From assembly GCA_963675655.1 (NCBI GenBank), contig OY776489.1, positions 3,286,001-3,350,000 on the forward strand: DNA of 64,000 nt, read 5' to 3'. A program made the translations under genes and the position numbers. The notes beneath the pieces are model-generated. The model searched no databases. It was given only the letters and a program-made list of their open reading frames with translations, and was not told the DNA's origin. Shown in pieces: positions 55,901 to 64,000 of the stretch. How positions within the stretch are numbered: the stretch's first letter is position 1; every line of letters starts with the position of its first letter. This stretch comes from CAXXOK01 sp963675655. Lineage in GTDB: Bacteria > Bacillota > Clostridia > Christensenellales > Aristaeellaceae.

Positions 55901-57502
55901 GATCGGCGGGTTGGTAACCTGCGCAAACAGTTGGTGGAAATAGTCATATAATAGCTGCGGCTTATCCGAAAGCACAGCCAGCGGCATATCGGCACCCATG
56001 GAACCGGTCGGCTCTATGCCTTTATCGGCCATGGGAATCAATACCTTTTGCACCTGTTCGTAAGTATACCCGAAGTTTTTTTGCAACTGCCAAAGCGGCT
56101 GTTTCAACTGCGGCAGTGCATCTTTATCTACCACCGGCAATTCTTCAATGGTCAGCTGCAATTGCTTAATCCACCGGGAGTAGGGATACATGGCGGCAAT
56201 ACGGCTCTTGATTTCCGCATCGCTAATCACGCGACCTGCTTCCATATCCACCAGCAGCATACGGCCAGGGCGGAGACGCTCTTTATACAGTACCTTTTCA
56301 GGCGGTATATCCAGCACGCCGGTCTCGCTGGCCATAATCAACATATCATCCGTGGTTACACAGTAACGCGCCGGGCGCAAACCATTACGGTCGAGCATTG
56401 CCAACGCCTGTACGCCGTTGGTTACCGCCATCGCAGCGGGGCCGTCCCAAGCATCCATTACGTGGCTGTGGAACTCGTAAAAAGAACGCAGTTCCGGTGT
56501 GATGGTCGTATTCTTTTCCCACGGTTCGGGAATCATCATCATCGCGGCATGCGGCATGCTGCGGCCGGACAACAACATAAATTCCAGCGCATTGTCAAAC
56601 ATGGCGCTGTCACTGCCGTCGTCATTTACAATCGGAAATACCTTTTTCACATCATCGCCGAAAATTTCGGTATGTACGCTGCTTTGACGTGCAATCATAC
56701 GCTTCTGATTGCCGAGAATCGTATTGATTTCACCGTTATGGATGGTATAGCGGTTGGGGTGCGCGCGCTCCCAGCTAGGGAAAGTGTTTGTGGAATAACG
56801 GCTGTGTACCAGCGCAACGGCAGTGGTGTAATCCAGATCGCTCAAATCTAGAAACAGTTCCCCTACCTGCCGCGCCTGCAACATACCCTTATATACAATC
56901 GTACGGCAGCTTAAGCTGGCCGCATAAAAATCATCTGCTTTTGCACCTTCGCTATAACGCAAGCGTTTTTCTGCTGTTTTGCGGATAAGATACAGCTTAC
57001 GCTCAAAAGCTGCATCCTCCTCAATGTTAGGGCTTTTTTGGATAAACGCCTGCCGGATGCACGGCATGCAGGCCAGCGCTGTTTTACCCAGCGTAAAGGG
57101 GTTTACCGGTACCGTACGCCAGCCAAGGAACGTTTGTCCGTGTTCAGCAACAATCGCTTCAAAGGCTTTCTCGGTAACAGCGCGGCGTTCATCGTCCCTG
57201 GACAGGAACAGCATACCGACGCCATAAGCACCGGGCGCAGGAAGCACCATATTCTCCAACGGACACACTTTACGGAAAAAAGCATCCGGTATCTGCGTTA
57301 AAATGCCCGCACCGTCGCCGGTATCAGGCTCTGCGCCGGTACCGCCCCGATGGGAAAGATGATTCAACGCTTCCATCGCGTCTATTAATACAGTATGGGA
57401 ACGTACGCCCTTAATATTGGCTAGCATGCCAATACCGCACGCATCATGTTCGTATCGTGGTGAATATAGTCCCTGTTGTCGTGGCAACCCTTGTTCTTTC
57501 AT
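52979..57502 (-). CDS. gltB: Glutamate synthase large subunit
   Basis: A 1507-residue enzyme that makes two glutamates from glutamine and 2-oxoglutarate. Residues 1-21 are a propeptide; Cys22 in HDACGIGMLANIKG is the glutaminase nucleophile after cleavage. The glutaminase domain runs to about 430. A central domain follows, then the FMN synthase domain (about 800-1200), with GEGGEDESRYEP and ISGYDGGTGASPRSSIKHAGLPWELG, and the 3Fe-4S ligands CIMMRVCNLDSCPAG. The C-terminal beta-helix (about 1250-1500) has GSAGQSFGAFLPKG. GCGGAGG lies seven bases before the ATG. With gltD it forms the ammonia-assimilation operon under one strong promoter. Confidence 0.98.
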   Translation of the reverse strand: MKEQGLPRQQGLYSPRYEHDACGIGMLANIKGVRSHTVLIDAMEALNHLSHRGGTGAEPDTGDGAGILTQIPDAFFRKVCPLENMVLPAPGAYGVGMLFLSRDDERRAVTEKAFEAIVAEHGQTFLGWRTVPVNPFTLGKTALACMPCIRQAFIQKSPNIEEDAAFERKLYLIRKTAEKRLRYSEGAKADDFYAASLSCRTIVYKGMLQARQVGELFLDLSDLDYTTAVALVHSRYSTNTFPSWERAHPNRYTIHNGEINTILGNQKRMIARQSSVHTEIFGDDVKKVFPIVNDDGSDSAMFDNALEFMLLSGRSMPHAAMMMIPEPWEKNTTITPELRSFYEFHSHVMDAWDGPAAMAVTNGVQALAMLDRNGLRPARYCVTTDDMLIMASETGVLDIPPEKVLYKERLRPGRMLLVDMEAGRVISDAEIKSRIAAMYPYSRWIKQLQLTIEELPVVDKDALPQLKQPLWQLQKNFGYTYEQVQKVLIPMADKGIEPTGSMGADMPLAVLSDKPQLLYDYFHQLFAQVTNPPIDAIREEIVTSTRVYIGSEGDLLAPSPQSCRQLKLPNPIMTDADLAKIRALDSEGFKPCTISILYDVAQGGKGIKAAMERMYAELDEQFSKGCTIFILSDRGVDEKHAAIPALLAVSGFQAHTNRRGIRTQLSILLESGEPTEVHHFALLVGYGVTAINPYLAMATLTDAVESGMLKGVTVAEAHAHYIKAIVKGIVKTMSKMGISTVQSYRGAQIFEAVGLNKELIDEYFPETVSPIGGIGLDGVAKENGIRHDVAFNDPLSEETLDAGGVLQWRKGEEYHLYNPMTIHLLQQACWNDDYQVFKKYSDTLDNSPERPTLRSLMDFKAGQKPVPLDEVESVDAICKRFKTGAMSYGSLSKEAHECMAIAMNRIGGKSNSGEGGEDESRYEPMPGGDSKSSAIKQVASGRFGVTSNYLVHAKELQIKMAQGAKPGEGGQLPGPKVYPWIAKTRHSTTGVGLISPPPHHDIYSIEDLAELIYDLKNANRKARVSVKLVSEAGVGTIAAGVAKGLSDVILISGYDGGTGASPRSSIKHAGLPWELGLAETHQTLMINKLRSRVVIETDGKLMTGRDVAIAALLGAEEFGFATAPLVTMGCIMMRVCNLDSCPAGVATQNPELRKRFKGKPEYVISFMHFVAQELREIMAQLGFRTLDEMIGRVDLLKKRELLTNWKHEAIDLSPIFHMPEGMENEPRFACQKQHSPLGHTLDESILEVLAKPALNRERAVVASLPIHNTDRAAGTILGSELTLMYGERGLPKDSIRINFFGSAGQSFGAFLPKGISFLLEGDCNDYMGKGLSGGVLCVRPPKNSTFIPQNNIITGNVALYGATGGEVYVSGVAGERFCVRNSGALAVVEGVGDHGCEYMTGGRVVVLGKTGRNFAAGMSGGIAYVFDEDGTFTQRCNTEMVSLERMDDPDEEIQVKRWIQRHVRNTGSPLGKDMIAQWGSAVSRFVKVIPIEYKRYLMKQKEERNNG

Positions 57503-57549
57503 GTTTCAGCCTCCGCTCGCGTCTGGTTTGAAAATGGTGACAAAAATAG

Positions 57550-57577
57550 CGCTCTCAATATAATACGCTATTGAGCG
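57550..57577. promoter_or_regulatory. Inverted repeat at the gltB transcription start
   Basis: CTCAATA at 57554-57560 pairs with TATTGAG at 57569-57575, with flanking GCG on both sides (offset by two bases on the left). It lies immediately downstream of the predicted start of gltBD transcription, where a repressor site or leader hairpin would act. CTCAATATAA recurs at 57652-57661. Confidence 0.35.
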
Positions 57578-57584
57578 TCATTGT

Positions 57585-57614
57585 ATTATAGCATTCTGAC
57601 GATTACACTGACAA
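57585..57614 (-). promoter_or_regulatory. Promoter of gltBD
   Basis: On the minus strand TTGTCA, an 18-base spacer and a perfect TATAAT. Transcription would begin near 57578, leaving a leader of about 75 bases. Confidence 0.7.
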
Positions 57615-57740
57615 TAGCCGAACAGAGGAAGTACAATCCACATCAAGTATACTCAATATAACGTTTTCACATAAAACAACTTATATTTTTCATAATATTG
57701 CTTCCTATTTAATATTACATTCGCATTACACGGCAAGGTA

Positions 57741-57749
57741 TGATATAAT
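57741..57749 (+). promoter_or_regulatory. Extended -10 promoter of tex
   Basis: TGATATAAT is a perfect extended -10 element. No good -35 box is present at 17-18 bases upstream. Transcription would begin near 57756, about 55 bases before tex. Confidence 0.5.
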
Positions 57750-57811
57750 CCAGCAAGCACGCGGCTTGTTACTGCCGCAGCAGGATTACAATACGGAAAG
57801 GGAATGCCGTT

Positions 57812-59968
57812 ATGGATATAATTGCTTTACTATGTCAAGAATTTCATATTGCAAAAAGCCAATGTGAAAACGTAGTACGCCTGATTGACGATGGAAATAC
57901 CATCCCTTTTATTGCCCGGTACCGTAAAGAAATGACCGGTTCGATGGACGATCAGGTTTTACGGGAGCTGGCCGAACGTCTCCAGTACCTGCGCAATCTG
58001 GAAAAGCGAAGAGGCGAAATTGCCCAAAGCCTTACAGAGCAGGGTGTGATAACAGAAGAGCTGAATGCAAAGCTGGCCGCCGCATCCACCCTTGCCGAAT
58101 TGGATGATCTCTACCGCCCCTACCGGCCCAAGCGGCGTACCCGCGCAACCATTGCCCGCGAAAAAGGGTTGGAACCGCTGTCGTTGCTTTTGCTGATGCA
58201 AAACGAAAAAACCCAATCCCCGGAAATCCTCGCCAGCGCTTATATCAACGAAGAAAAAGGCGTAGAAAACGCCGAGGACGCACTGCAAGGCGCGCGGGAT
58301 ATTCTGGCCGAGCAGATGAGCGACGATGCGGATGTACGTAAGGCTGTTCGCGCGCTGGCGTTGCAGCGGGGCGCTTTACAGGTAGAAAAAGCGCAGGACG
58401 GGCAGAGCGTATACGAAACGTATTATGATTTTCATCAGGATGTACGGGCATTGCCCGATCACCGGGTTTTAGCCATCAACCGGGGCGAACGAGAGGGCTT
58501 TTTAAAGGCAAGCGTCCAGATGGATACGGACGCCAGCATTGGCGTACTCCGCAAAACCTTTGTGCGAGAAGGTTCAACAACCAGCGGGCAGGTAGCCGCC
58601 GCCGCCGAAGATGCCTGGCAGCGGTTGATTGCCCCCAGCATTGAACGTGAAGTGCGCAATGCACTTACCGAAAAGGCTTCTGCATCTGCTGTGCGCGTTT
58701 TCAGCCAAAACCTGCATCAGCTGTTGTTGGCGCCGCCTATTAAGGGCCGCGTTACACTTGGCGTTGATCCCGGTTTCCGCACAGGCTGCAAACTCGCGGT
58801 GGTAGACGCCGGTGGTAAAGTGTTGGCAACAGGCGTTGGACATTTTACACTTCCGGGACAACAAGCGGCAAAGGAGCGCGCTCGAGCCGATATTACCGCC
58901 ATGTGTAAAAAATACGGCGTGACCGCGATTGCCATTGGTAACGGCACCGCCTCTCGCGAAGCGGAACAGTTTATCGCAGATTTATTACCCCAGTTGCCCA
59001 AAGATGCCGCTTATATCATCGTGAGTGAAGCTGGCGCTTCGGTCTACTCCGCCAGTAAGCTGGCCGCCGAGGAATTCCCGCAGTTTGACGTGTCCCTGCG
59101 TAGCGCAGTCAGCATTGCGCGGCGAATGCAGGACCCCTTGGCAGAACTGGTAAAAATCGATCCCAAAGCCATCGGTGTTGGTCAATATCAGCACGATGTA
59201 AAGGAGAGCGAACTGAATCAGGCGCTTTCCGGCGTGGTGGAAGCCTGTGTAAACTCCGTTGGCGTAGATATTGCCACCGCTTCCCCATCGCTTCTCAGCC
59301 ACGTGGCAGGCATCGGCCCAGCGCTTGCGAAAAACATTGTTGCCTACCGGGAAGAACACGGCATTGCCACTCGCACGGAACTGAAGAAAATACCAAAGCT
59401 AGGGGCAAAAGCCTTTGAACAGTGTGCAGGGTTCATCCGGGTAACGGACAGCAAAAATGTGTTGGATGCAACCGCCGTCCACCCGGAAAGCTACGCCGCT
59501 GCGAAAGCACTGCTTACTGCACTGGGGTATACATTGCAGGACGTACGCGACGGTAACCTCGCCGACCTGCAAAAGCGTGTGGAGGAAAAAGGAGCTGCGG
59601 TGTTGGCGCAATCGTTGGAGATCGGCATACCGACACTGCGCGACATCGTCAAAGAGCTGCAAAAGCCCGGCCGCGATCCGCGCGATGAACTGCCAAAACC
59701 GGTTTTGCGAACCGACGTTTTAGCTATGGAAGACCTTGCGCCGGGCATGGAATTGACCGGTACTGTACGCAATGTGGTCGATTTTGGCGCTTTTGTGGAT
59801 ATCGGGGTTCATCAGGATGGTTTGGTACACATCAGCCGAATGGTTGACCGGTTTATTCGCCATCCATCCGAGGTGGCCAAAGTTGGTGATGTTGTCACTG
59901 TTTGGGTGATTGAGGTAGATGCCAAGCGTAAACGCATCGCACTGACGATGCTCCCACCGCATAAATAA
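57812..59968 (+). CDS. tex: Tex-family RNA-binding transcription accessory protein
   Basis: A 718-residue Tex protein. The N-terminal helical domain starts MDIIALLCQEFHIAKSQ and includes GNTIPFIARYRKEMTGSMDDQVLRE. The YqgF-like RNase H domain (about 310-450) has TLGVDPGFRTGCKLAVVD. The helix-hairpin-helix region is around 485-560 (LLSHVAGIGPALAKNIVAYRE; IPKLGAKAFEQCAGFIR). The C-terminal S1 RNA-binding domain is at about 640-715 (GMELTGTVRNVVDFGAFVDIGVHQDGLVHIS). Tex is a conserved cytoplasmic nucleic-acid-binding protein tied to transcription and RNA quality. It is monocistronic. Confidence 0.97.
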   Translation: MDIIALLCQEFHIAKSQCENVVRLIDDGNTIPFIARYRKEMTGSMDDQVLRELAERLQYLRNLEKRRGEIAQSLTEQGVITEELNAKLAAASTLAELDDLYRPYRPKRRTRATIAREKGLEPLSLLLLMQNEKTQSPEILASAYINEEKGVENAEDALQGARDILAEQMSDDADVRKAVRALALQRGALQVEKAQDGQSVYETYYDFHQDVRALPDHRVLAINRGEREGFLKASVQMDTDASIGVLRKTFVREGSTTSGQVAAAAEDAWQRLIAPSIEREVRNALTEKASASAVRVFSQNLHQLLLAPPIKGRVTLGVDPGFRTGCKLAVVDAGGKVLATGVGHFTLPGQQAAKERARADITAMCKKYGVTAIAIGNGTASREAEQFIADLLPQLPKDAAYIIVSEAGASVYSASKLAAEEFPQFDVSLRSAVSIARRMQDPLAELVKIDPKAIGVGQYQHDVKESELNQALSGVVEACVNSVGVDIATASPSLLSHVAGIGPALAKNIVAYREEHGIATRTELKKIPKLGAKAFEQCAGFIRVTDSKNVLDATAVHPESYAAAKALLTALGYTLQDVRDGNLADLQKRVEEKGAAVLAQSLEIGIPTLRDIVKELQKPGRDPRDELPKPVLRTDVLAMEDLAPGMELTGTVRNVVDFGAFVDIGVHQDGLVHISRMVDRFIRHPSEVAKVGDVVTVWVIEVDAKRKRIALTMLPPHK

Positions 59969-60009
59969 AGAGTATTTCCTTTTTACCGACAGTAAAGCAT
60001 TGCAGCGTA

Positions 60010-60052
60010 AAAACCAGCGGAGAGCCTTGATAAGAGGCTCTCCGCTGGTTTT
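60010..60052. terminator. Bidirectional terminator between tex and GH65 gene
   Basis: AAAACCAGCGGAGAGCC pairs perfectly with GGCTCTCCGCTGGTTTT (17 bp), loop of nine bases. A-rich and T-rich flanks on both sides let it end the convergent tex and GH65 transcripts. Confidence 0.9.
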
Positions 60053-60080
60053 ATGATGCTTACTGCCTGCCTATGAGAAT

Positions 60081-62330
60081 TTACATACTGCTCGCTCCAT
60101 CGGGTCCTACAACAACATCCTTGCCGTTTACACGAACCGTAACGGGATCACCGGATAGCCAGCTGATAACCGAACCAATTTCCGCCGATACCTCGCAGCG
60201 CAATCGCGTACCCTGATAATAAAGCGTGAATGCGTATCGCGGTATTCCTGGCGTTACAACCGGCGATAAGGACAAGCCTTTTTCGTCTATTGTCAACCCG
60301 GCAAACCCGCGCAATATACACAGGTATGCCCCGCCCATATTCGCGGTGTGCAGCCCGTCCCGCGTGTTTCCATGCGCATCGGAACCATCTAAATCAACCG
60401 TCTCTAAAAACAATTCCTCTGCCACATCCGCCATACCAAGCCGTGCAGCCATCATAGCGAAAACACAGCGTGATAATGATGAATCATGCGTAGTAATATG
60501 GTTATAATACAAATAACTTCGGCGTTTGGTCGCTTCGTCCGCCGTAGCGGGAAAAAGCAGATGCGCCAGTACCGTATCCGCCTGTTTGCACACTTGATGC
60601 CGGTATAAGAACAACGGATGGTAGTGCAGTAAAAGCGGGAAATTCTCCTTTGGTATACTTTGCAGCACCAGTACTTTTTTTTGCAGGAAGGAGTCATCCT
60701 GCGCACTGATGCCCAACTGCTGGCTATATGGCAACACCATGCGATCCGCCGCCTGCGTGAAGGCCGCCAGCTCTGCGCGGGTCAGTTTCGTCGCTTCGGT
60801 TACGTTTGCGTCCAGTCCGGCTTCCTTCAGCGTACGTATGAGCCGCACCGCCCCGCGCAGGTGATATTGCGCAGCAGCATTCGTATAAAAGTTATTGTTC
60901 ACCAAACAGGTATATTCATCGGGGCCTGTAACACAATCAATGCGGAATCCATCCTCCGCCATATGACCCAGTTCCAACCACAGGCGTGCCGTTTCGATGA
61001 TGACCTCCGCGCCATGCTCTGCCATGAAGGTTAAATCGCCCGTAATATACCAATACTGTAAAAACGCGTATGCAATATCCGCGTTGATGTGGTATTGTGC
61101 CGTTCCCGCCGGGTAATACGCCGAGCATTCGTCCCCGTCAATCGTACGCCACGGAAACAGTGCGCCTTTGGAAAAGCCCAGTGCACGGGCATTAGCACGG
61201 GCACGCGGCAGAATACGGCAGCGGTATAAAAGCATCTGCCTTGCTGCCTGTGGCTTTGTACATAGGAAAAACGGTTCTACGTATATTTCGCTGTCCCAGA
61301 AGGTATGGCCTTCGTACCCCTCGCCGCTTAAACCTTTGGCGGCAACGTTGCTTACACCGTCCGTTCCTGTGGATTGCAACAGCTCATATAAATCAAAATC
61401 CATTGCCTCCTGTAACGCTTCACCGCCGGATAATTCGACCCGCGCATCCTGCCAGAAGGCGTTCATATCCTCTATTTGCCTTTCCACCAATGCATCCGCA
61501 CCGATTTGCATGCAGGTTTGCAGTGCATCCCGGGCTGCCTGTGCCGGTTCAGCTTCGCGGCGGCTATCCGCATAACAAGCGAACACAGTTAATTCGGTGG
61601 TTTGCTGGTTAGCCAACGTACCGGAGAAAACTGTTTCTGTGGCTGTTGGGGTACAGGTTTGTTCCCTGTCCCACGGGCAGGTGTAACCTGCATAGCAGCA
61701 AAGGGAGAGCCCGGAGCGTAAGGTTTCTGCCTGCACAAACGCATGCTGTTCTTCCAGCCCTACCGCACGCAGGCGGAGGCACTTCAGCGGCTCTGCAGCC
61801 ACGCGCGGGTCATTGGCGGAGGCATGGTTACGTACATCGCCATTGAGAATCGCCTTCAGGTGCACTTTCCCCGAAAACCCTTCCGAAGTAATGCGATACC
61901 GCAGCAGAAACAGGTTTGGATACGCAAATGCTGCCATCCGGCGGATTTCGATACGGATGTCTCCATGCCGCGTATGCCACAAACAGGTGCGTAAAGTAAG
62001 ACCGCTCTGCATATCCAGTGTTTGCATCCGTTCCCCTGTCTGCTCCGCAAACATGGAAAACGCTTCACCCTCAGCCGTCAGCTGTACCGTCTGCGCATCC
62101 GGAACGTTTACCATAACCTGCTGCGTATCAGGAAAGCCATATAGCTTTTCGCCATAGCAGACGTCTTTAATTTCATAGAACGCGTTCAGGTACGTGCCCC
62201 GTATACTGTCCACACCCTCCGCCGCGCCTTCTTCCGGTGCGGCACGCACGCCCAAATATCCATTCGCCGTATGAAAGAGCGTTTCCAGATGCGCAAATCC
62301 TTGCCGCGACCAATTACGTGACCTTTTCAC
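60081..62330 (-). CDS. GH65 disaccharide phosphorylase
   Basis: A 749-residue GH65 enzyme, full family length. FHTANGYLGVRAAPEEG near residue 19 opens the beta-sandwich. The catalytic domain has KGLSGEGYEGHTFWDSEIYVEPFFL (about 337-361), the general acid Glu472 in VTGPDEYTCLVNNNFYTN, and the C-terminal phosphate-binding part YYNHITTHDSSLSRCVFA and ANMGGAYLCILRGFAGL. The NNNFYTN and YTCLVNNN text resembles kojibiose or maltose phosphorylases, but linkage cannot be fixed. The start is GTG with AAGGAG six bases upstream, just behind the permease stop. Its gene set with two permeases parallels the cluster at 34.9-44.4 kb. Confidence 0.92.
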   Translation of the reverse strand: MKRSRNWSRQGFAHLETLFHTANGYLGVRAAPEEGAAEGVDSIRGTYLNAFYEIKDVCYGEKLYGFPDTQQVMVNVPDAQTVQLTAEGEAFSMFAEQTGERMQTLDMQSGLTLRTCLWHTRHGDIRIEIRRMAAFAYPNLFLLRYRITSEGFSGKVHLKAILNGDVRNHASANDPRVAAEPLKCLRLRAVGLEEQHAFVQAETLRSGLSLCCYAGYTCPWDREQTCTPTATETVFSGTLANQQTTELTVFACYADSRREAEPAQAARDALQTCMQIGADALVERQIEDMNAFWQDARVELSGGEALQEAMDFDLYELLQSTGTDGVSNVAAKGLSGEGYEGHTFWDSEIYVEPFFLCTKPQAARQMLLYRCRILPRARANARALGFSKGALFPWRTIDGDECSAYYPAGTAQYHINADIAYAFLQYWYITGDLTFMAEHGAEVIIETARLWLELGHMAEDGFRIDCVTGPDEYTCLVNNNFYTNAAAQYHLRGAVRLIRTLKEAGLDANVTEATKLTRAELAAFTQAADRMVLPYSQQLGISAQDDSFLQKKVLVLQSIPKENFPLLLHYHPLFLYRHQVCKQADTVLAHLLFPATADEATKRRSYLYYNHITTHDSSLSRCVFAMMAARLGMADVAEELFLETVDLDGSDAHGNTRDGLHTANMGGAYLCILRGFAGLTIDEKGLSLSPVVTPGIPRYAFTLYYQGTRLRCEVSAEIGSVISWLSGDPVTVRVNGKDVVVGPDGASSM

Positions 62331-62333
62331 GGT

Positions 62334-63200
62334 TTACTCCTTCACAGCACCGGACGTAATGCCGGATACAATTTGTTTTTGAAACAGCAGTACAATCGCA
62401 AGCGTCGGAATAACGACGATGACCGTAGCCGCCGTGATTTCTCCCCAAAGAATCGAAAACTGCGTACGAAGCGCGTTAATGGCAACTGGAACGGTTTGAT
62501 ACTCCTTTTCGGAGTTCAGCGTCAGTGTCAGCAGGTATTCATTCCACGCGGCAATAAACGTCATGATTGCCGTGGTAAATACACCGGGTGCAGCCATGGG
62601 AAAAATTACTTTCCACAACGTTTGCCATTGGGAGCAGCCATCGATGCGCGCTGCCTCTTCCACGGAAAGCGGAATCCGCTTGAAGTGCGCTACCATAATC
62701 CATACCGCCAGCGGCAGCGTAATGCTGGAATATGCCATAGTGACCCAATAACTGTTAAGAATCTTTAATTGATAAAACATGTTAAAAATTGGGCCGACAA
62801 TAATCATCTGCGGAAACATGGAGATACCCAGTATCAGCGACATCAGCGCTGTTTTGCCGCGGAAATGCGCCCGCGCAATAATATAAGCGGACATAGAAGC
62901 CACCAGCACCACATACAGCGTAGTGAATCCGCTGACAATCAGGCTGTTGAACACCGAATGCAAAATTCCCTTTTGTACAACCGTTGTGTAGTTGCCGATG
63001 GTCGGATTTATCGCGATCAGCCGGAAAGCCGTCTCCGCACCGTAGATTTCACTGCCGGGCTTAAAGGAGGTAATCAGCACCCATAAGAAAGGAAAGAGGT
63101 TCACAAAGATAAAGCAGGCGATCAAAACCCACATCAACACGCGGCGGGTTGTGCGCCGCCGGTTCACGGTATGTACCTGAGCCGCAGGCAAAACAGTCAT
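62334..63200 (-). CDS. Sugar ABC transporter permease, MalG-like
   Basis: A 288-residue permease with six helices, second membrane subunit of a sugar importer. The EAA loop is EEAARIDGCSQWQTLWKVIFPMAAP (about 189-213). A basic N-terminus (NRRRTTRR) precedes the first helix. It is 12 bases downstream of the MalF-like gene and three bases upstream of the GH65 start, so the three genes are one operon. No ATPase is encoded in the visible part. Confidence 0.94.
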   Translation of the reverse strand: MTVLPAAQVHTVNRRRTTRRVLMWVLIACFIFVNLFPFLWVLITSFKPGSEIYGAETAFRLIAINPTIGNYTTVVQKGILHSVFNSLIVSGFTTLYVVLVASMSAYIIARAHFRGKTALMSLILGISMFPQMIIVGPIFNMFYQLKILNSYWVTMAYSSITLPLAVWIMVAHFKRIPLSVEEAARIDGCSQWQTLWKVIFPMAAPGVFTTAIMTFIAAWNEYLLTLTLNSEKEYQTVPVAINALRTQFSILWGEITAATVIVVIPTLAIVLLFQKQIVSGITSGAVKE

Positions 63201-63212
63201 CTTTCTCCCTCC

Positions 63213-64000
63213 TTATTCCTGTATCAGTTCGGCGCCGAGAATTTTAACGTAAACAAAGGCAATCAACGCCACCAACACAAACATTGCAACCACAATCACC
63301 GATCCGTAGCCGTAATTACTCTGCCCGATCATCATCTTATATGCATAGATGGACAGCGTTTCTGGCGTGCCCTTTGTTAGTACGGCAATCAAATCGTATA
63401 CGCGGAACGCATCCAGCGTACGGAACAGCAGCGCTACCAGCATACTGGGCTTTAACAGCGGCAGCGTAATTCTGGTAAAGGTTCGTAGGGCGTTTGCGCC
63501 ATCAATGGCGGAGGATTCGTAAAGCCCGCGGTCGATCACCTGCAACCCCGCCAGCAGTAACAGTGCCATATAAGGCGTCGTTTTCCATACATCCGCCAGA
63601 ATCGCGCTTGCCATGGTGCCGCCAGCCGTGGTTAGCAGCAGTTCCGGTGAAGCGATAATGCCCAGTTTTGTAAACAGCATCGCCACTACACCACTGGCGC
63701 CGTCATACAGGTAACACCAAATTAACGCGGATACGGCGGTCGGAATCGCCCAGGGTATCAACGCCGTGGTACGTACAATACCGATGCCGCGCATTGCTTT
63801 ATCCATAATCAGTGCAAGGCCCATGCCCAGTACCAGTTCAATCGCAACGGAAATGATGGTGAACACGAAGGTGTGTCCTACCGATTGTCCAAACCGGTTG
63901 TCTTGGAACAACCGTGTGTAGTTATCAATGCCAATAAAGTTACTGCTTACCAGGCAGGTTTCCATTTCGTCCAGCAGCTGCTGGCCGTTGGTAACGATCC
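63213..64000 (-). CDS. Sugar ABC transporter permease, MalF-like, partial
   Basis: The minus-strand frame stays open to the window edge; the first visible residues are IVTNGQQLLDEMETCLVSSNFIGIDNYTRLF. The Met at 63965 is therefore not the start, and the first helix and N-terminus lie outside. About 260 residues are visible, with five helices and the EAA loop YESSAIDGANALRTFTRITLPLLKP. A binding-protein gene probably lies beyond the edge. Confidence 0.92.
   Translation of the reverse strand, partial: IVTNGQQLLDEMETCLVSSNFIGIDNYTRLFQDNRFGQSVGHTFVFTIISVAIELVLGMGLALIMDKAMRGIGIVRTTALIPWAIPTAVSALIWCYLYDGASGVVAMLFTKLGIIASPELLLTTAGGTMASAILADVWKTTPYMALLLLAGLQVIDRGLYESSAIDGANALRTFTRITLPLLKPSMLVALLFRTLDAFRVYDLIAVLTKGTPETLSIYAYKMMIGQSNYGYGSVIVVAMFVLVALIAFVYVKILGAELIQE

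Noticed and set aside
57503..57811. Riboswitch or T-box in the gltB-tex intergenic region
   Set aside because: No T-box core sequence, no specifier-loop-like structure and no terminator/antiterminator pair; only promoters and short inverted repeats are visible.

Overview
The window looks like a chromosomal segment of a Firmicute of the class Clostridia, probably a gut or other anaerobic species with mid-range GC. The signs are a ribosomal protein L27 with a cleavable N-terminal extension next to its protease Prp, a DUF951 gene beside lepB, a YesM/YesN-type two-component system, many strong AGGAGG ribosome binding sites, and a DegV-family protein. No rRNA or species marker is present, so genus cannot be called.

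Layout. (1) 0-11.6 kb: an AbrB-like regulator with a two-gene ABC exporter (minus), a GH38 alpha-mannosidase, a membrane ferredoxin pair (minus), a PanE-like ketopantoate reductase, a DhaL-DegV fusion protein and two small membrane proteins (DUF1295, DUF2177). (2) 11.6-23.2 kb: a complete type I-C CRISPR-Cas locus on the minus strand, cas3-cas5-cas8c-cas7-cas4-cas1-cas2, followed by a leader and 46 repeats with 45 spacers. The leader-distal end of the array abuts the 3' remnant of a flotillin-like gene. (3) 23.5-33.1 kb: a methyltransferase, an oligo-1,6-glucosidase-type GH13 enzyme, and an aspartate decarboxylase plus aspartate:alanine exchanger operon. These lie among decayed genes: a C69 dipeptidase, an Xre regulator and an ImmA/IrrE protease. 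(4) 33.1-44.4 kb: an alpha-glucoside module with a GH13 glucosidase divergent from a GH65 phosphorylase, histidine kinase, response regulator, solute-binding protein, two permeases and a PhnP-like hydrolase. (5) 44.5-50.4 kb: MFS, endolysin and IS1595 remnants, a frameshifted AT-rich gene, tRNA-Ala(CGC), the rplU-prp-rpmA operon, a DUF554 protein and an Imm5-like protein. (6) 50.4-64 kb: DUF951-lepB, glutamate synthase gltBD, tex, and a second alpha-glucoside set (two permeases plus GH65), cut by the window end.

How it works together. Two GH65 phosphorylases and two GH13 glucosidases, with two sugar importers that lack their own ATPase in the window, point to uptake and phosphorolysis of small alpha-glucosides. 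Residues in both GH13 enzymes favour alpha-1,6 bonds. The aspartate pair would drive a decarboxylative proton-motive cycle yielding alanine. The most unusual items are the flotillin remnant joined directly to the terminal CRISPR repeat, the one-polypeptide DhaL-DegV (FakA/FakB-like) architecture, the PhnP-like hydrolase in a sugar-transport operon, and an A8-tract frameshift in an otherwise intact unknown gene. I did not find a clearly new multi-gene system.
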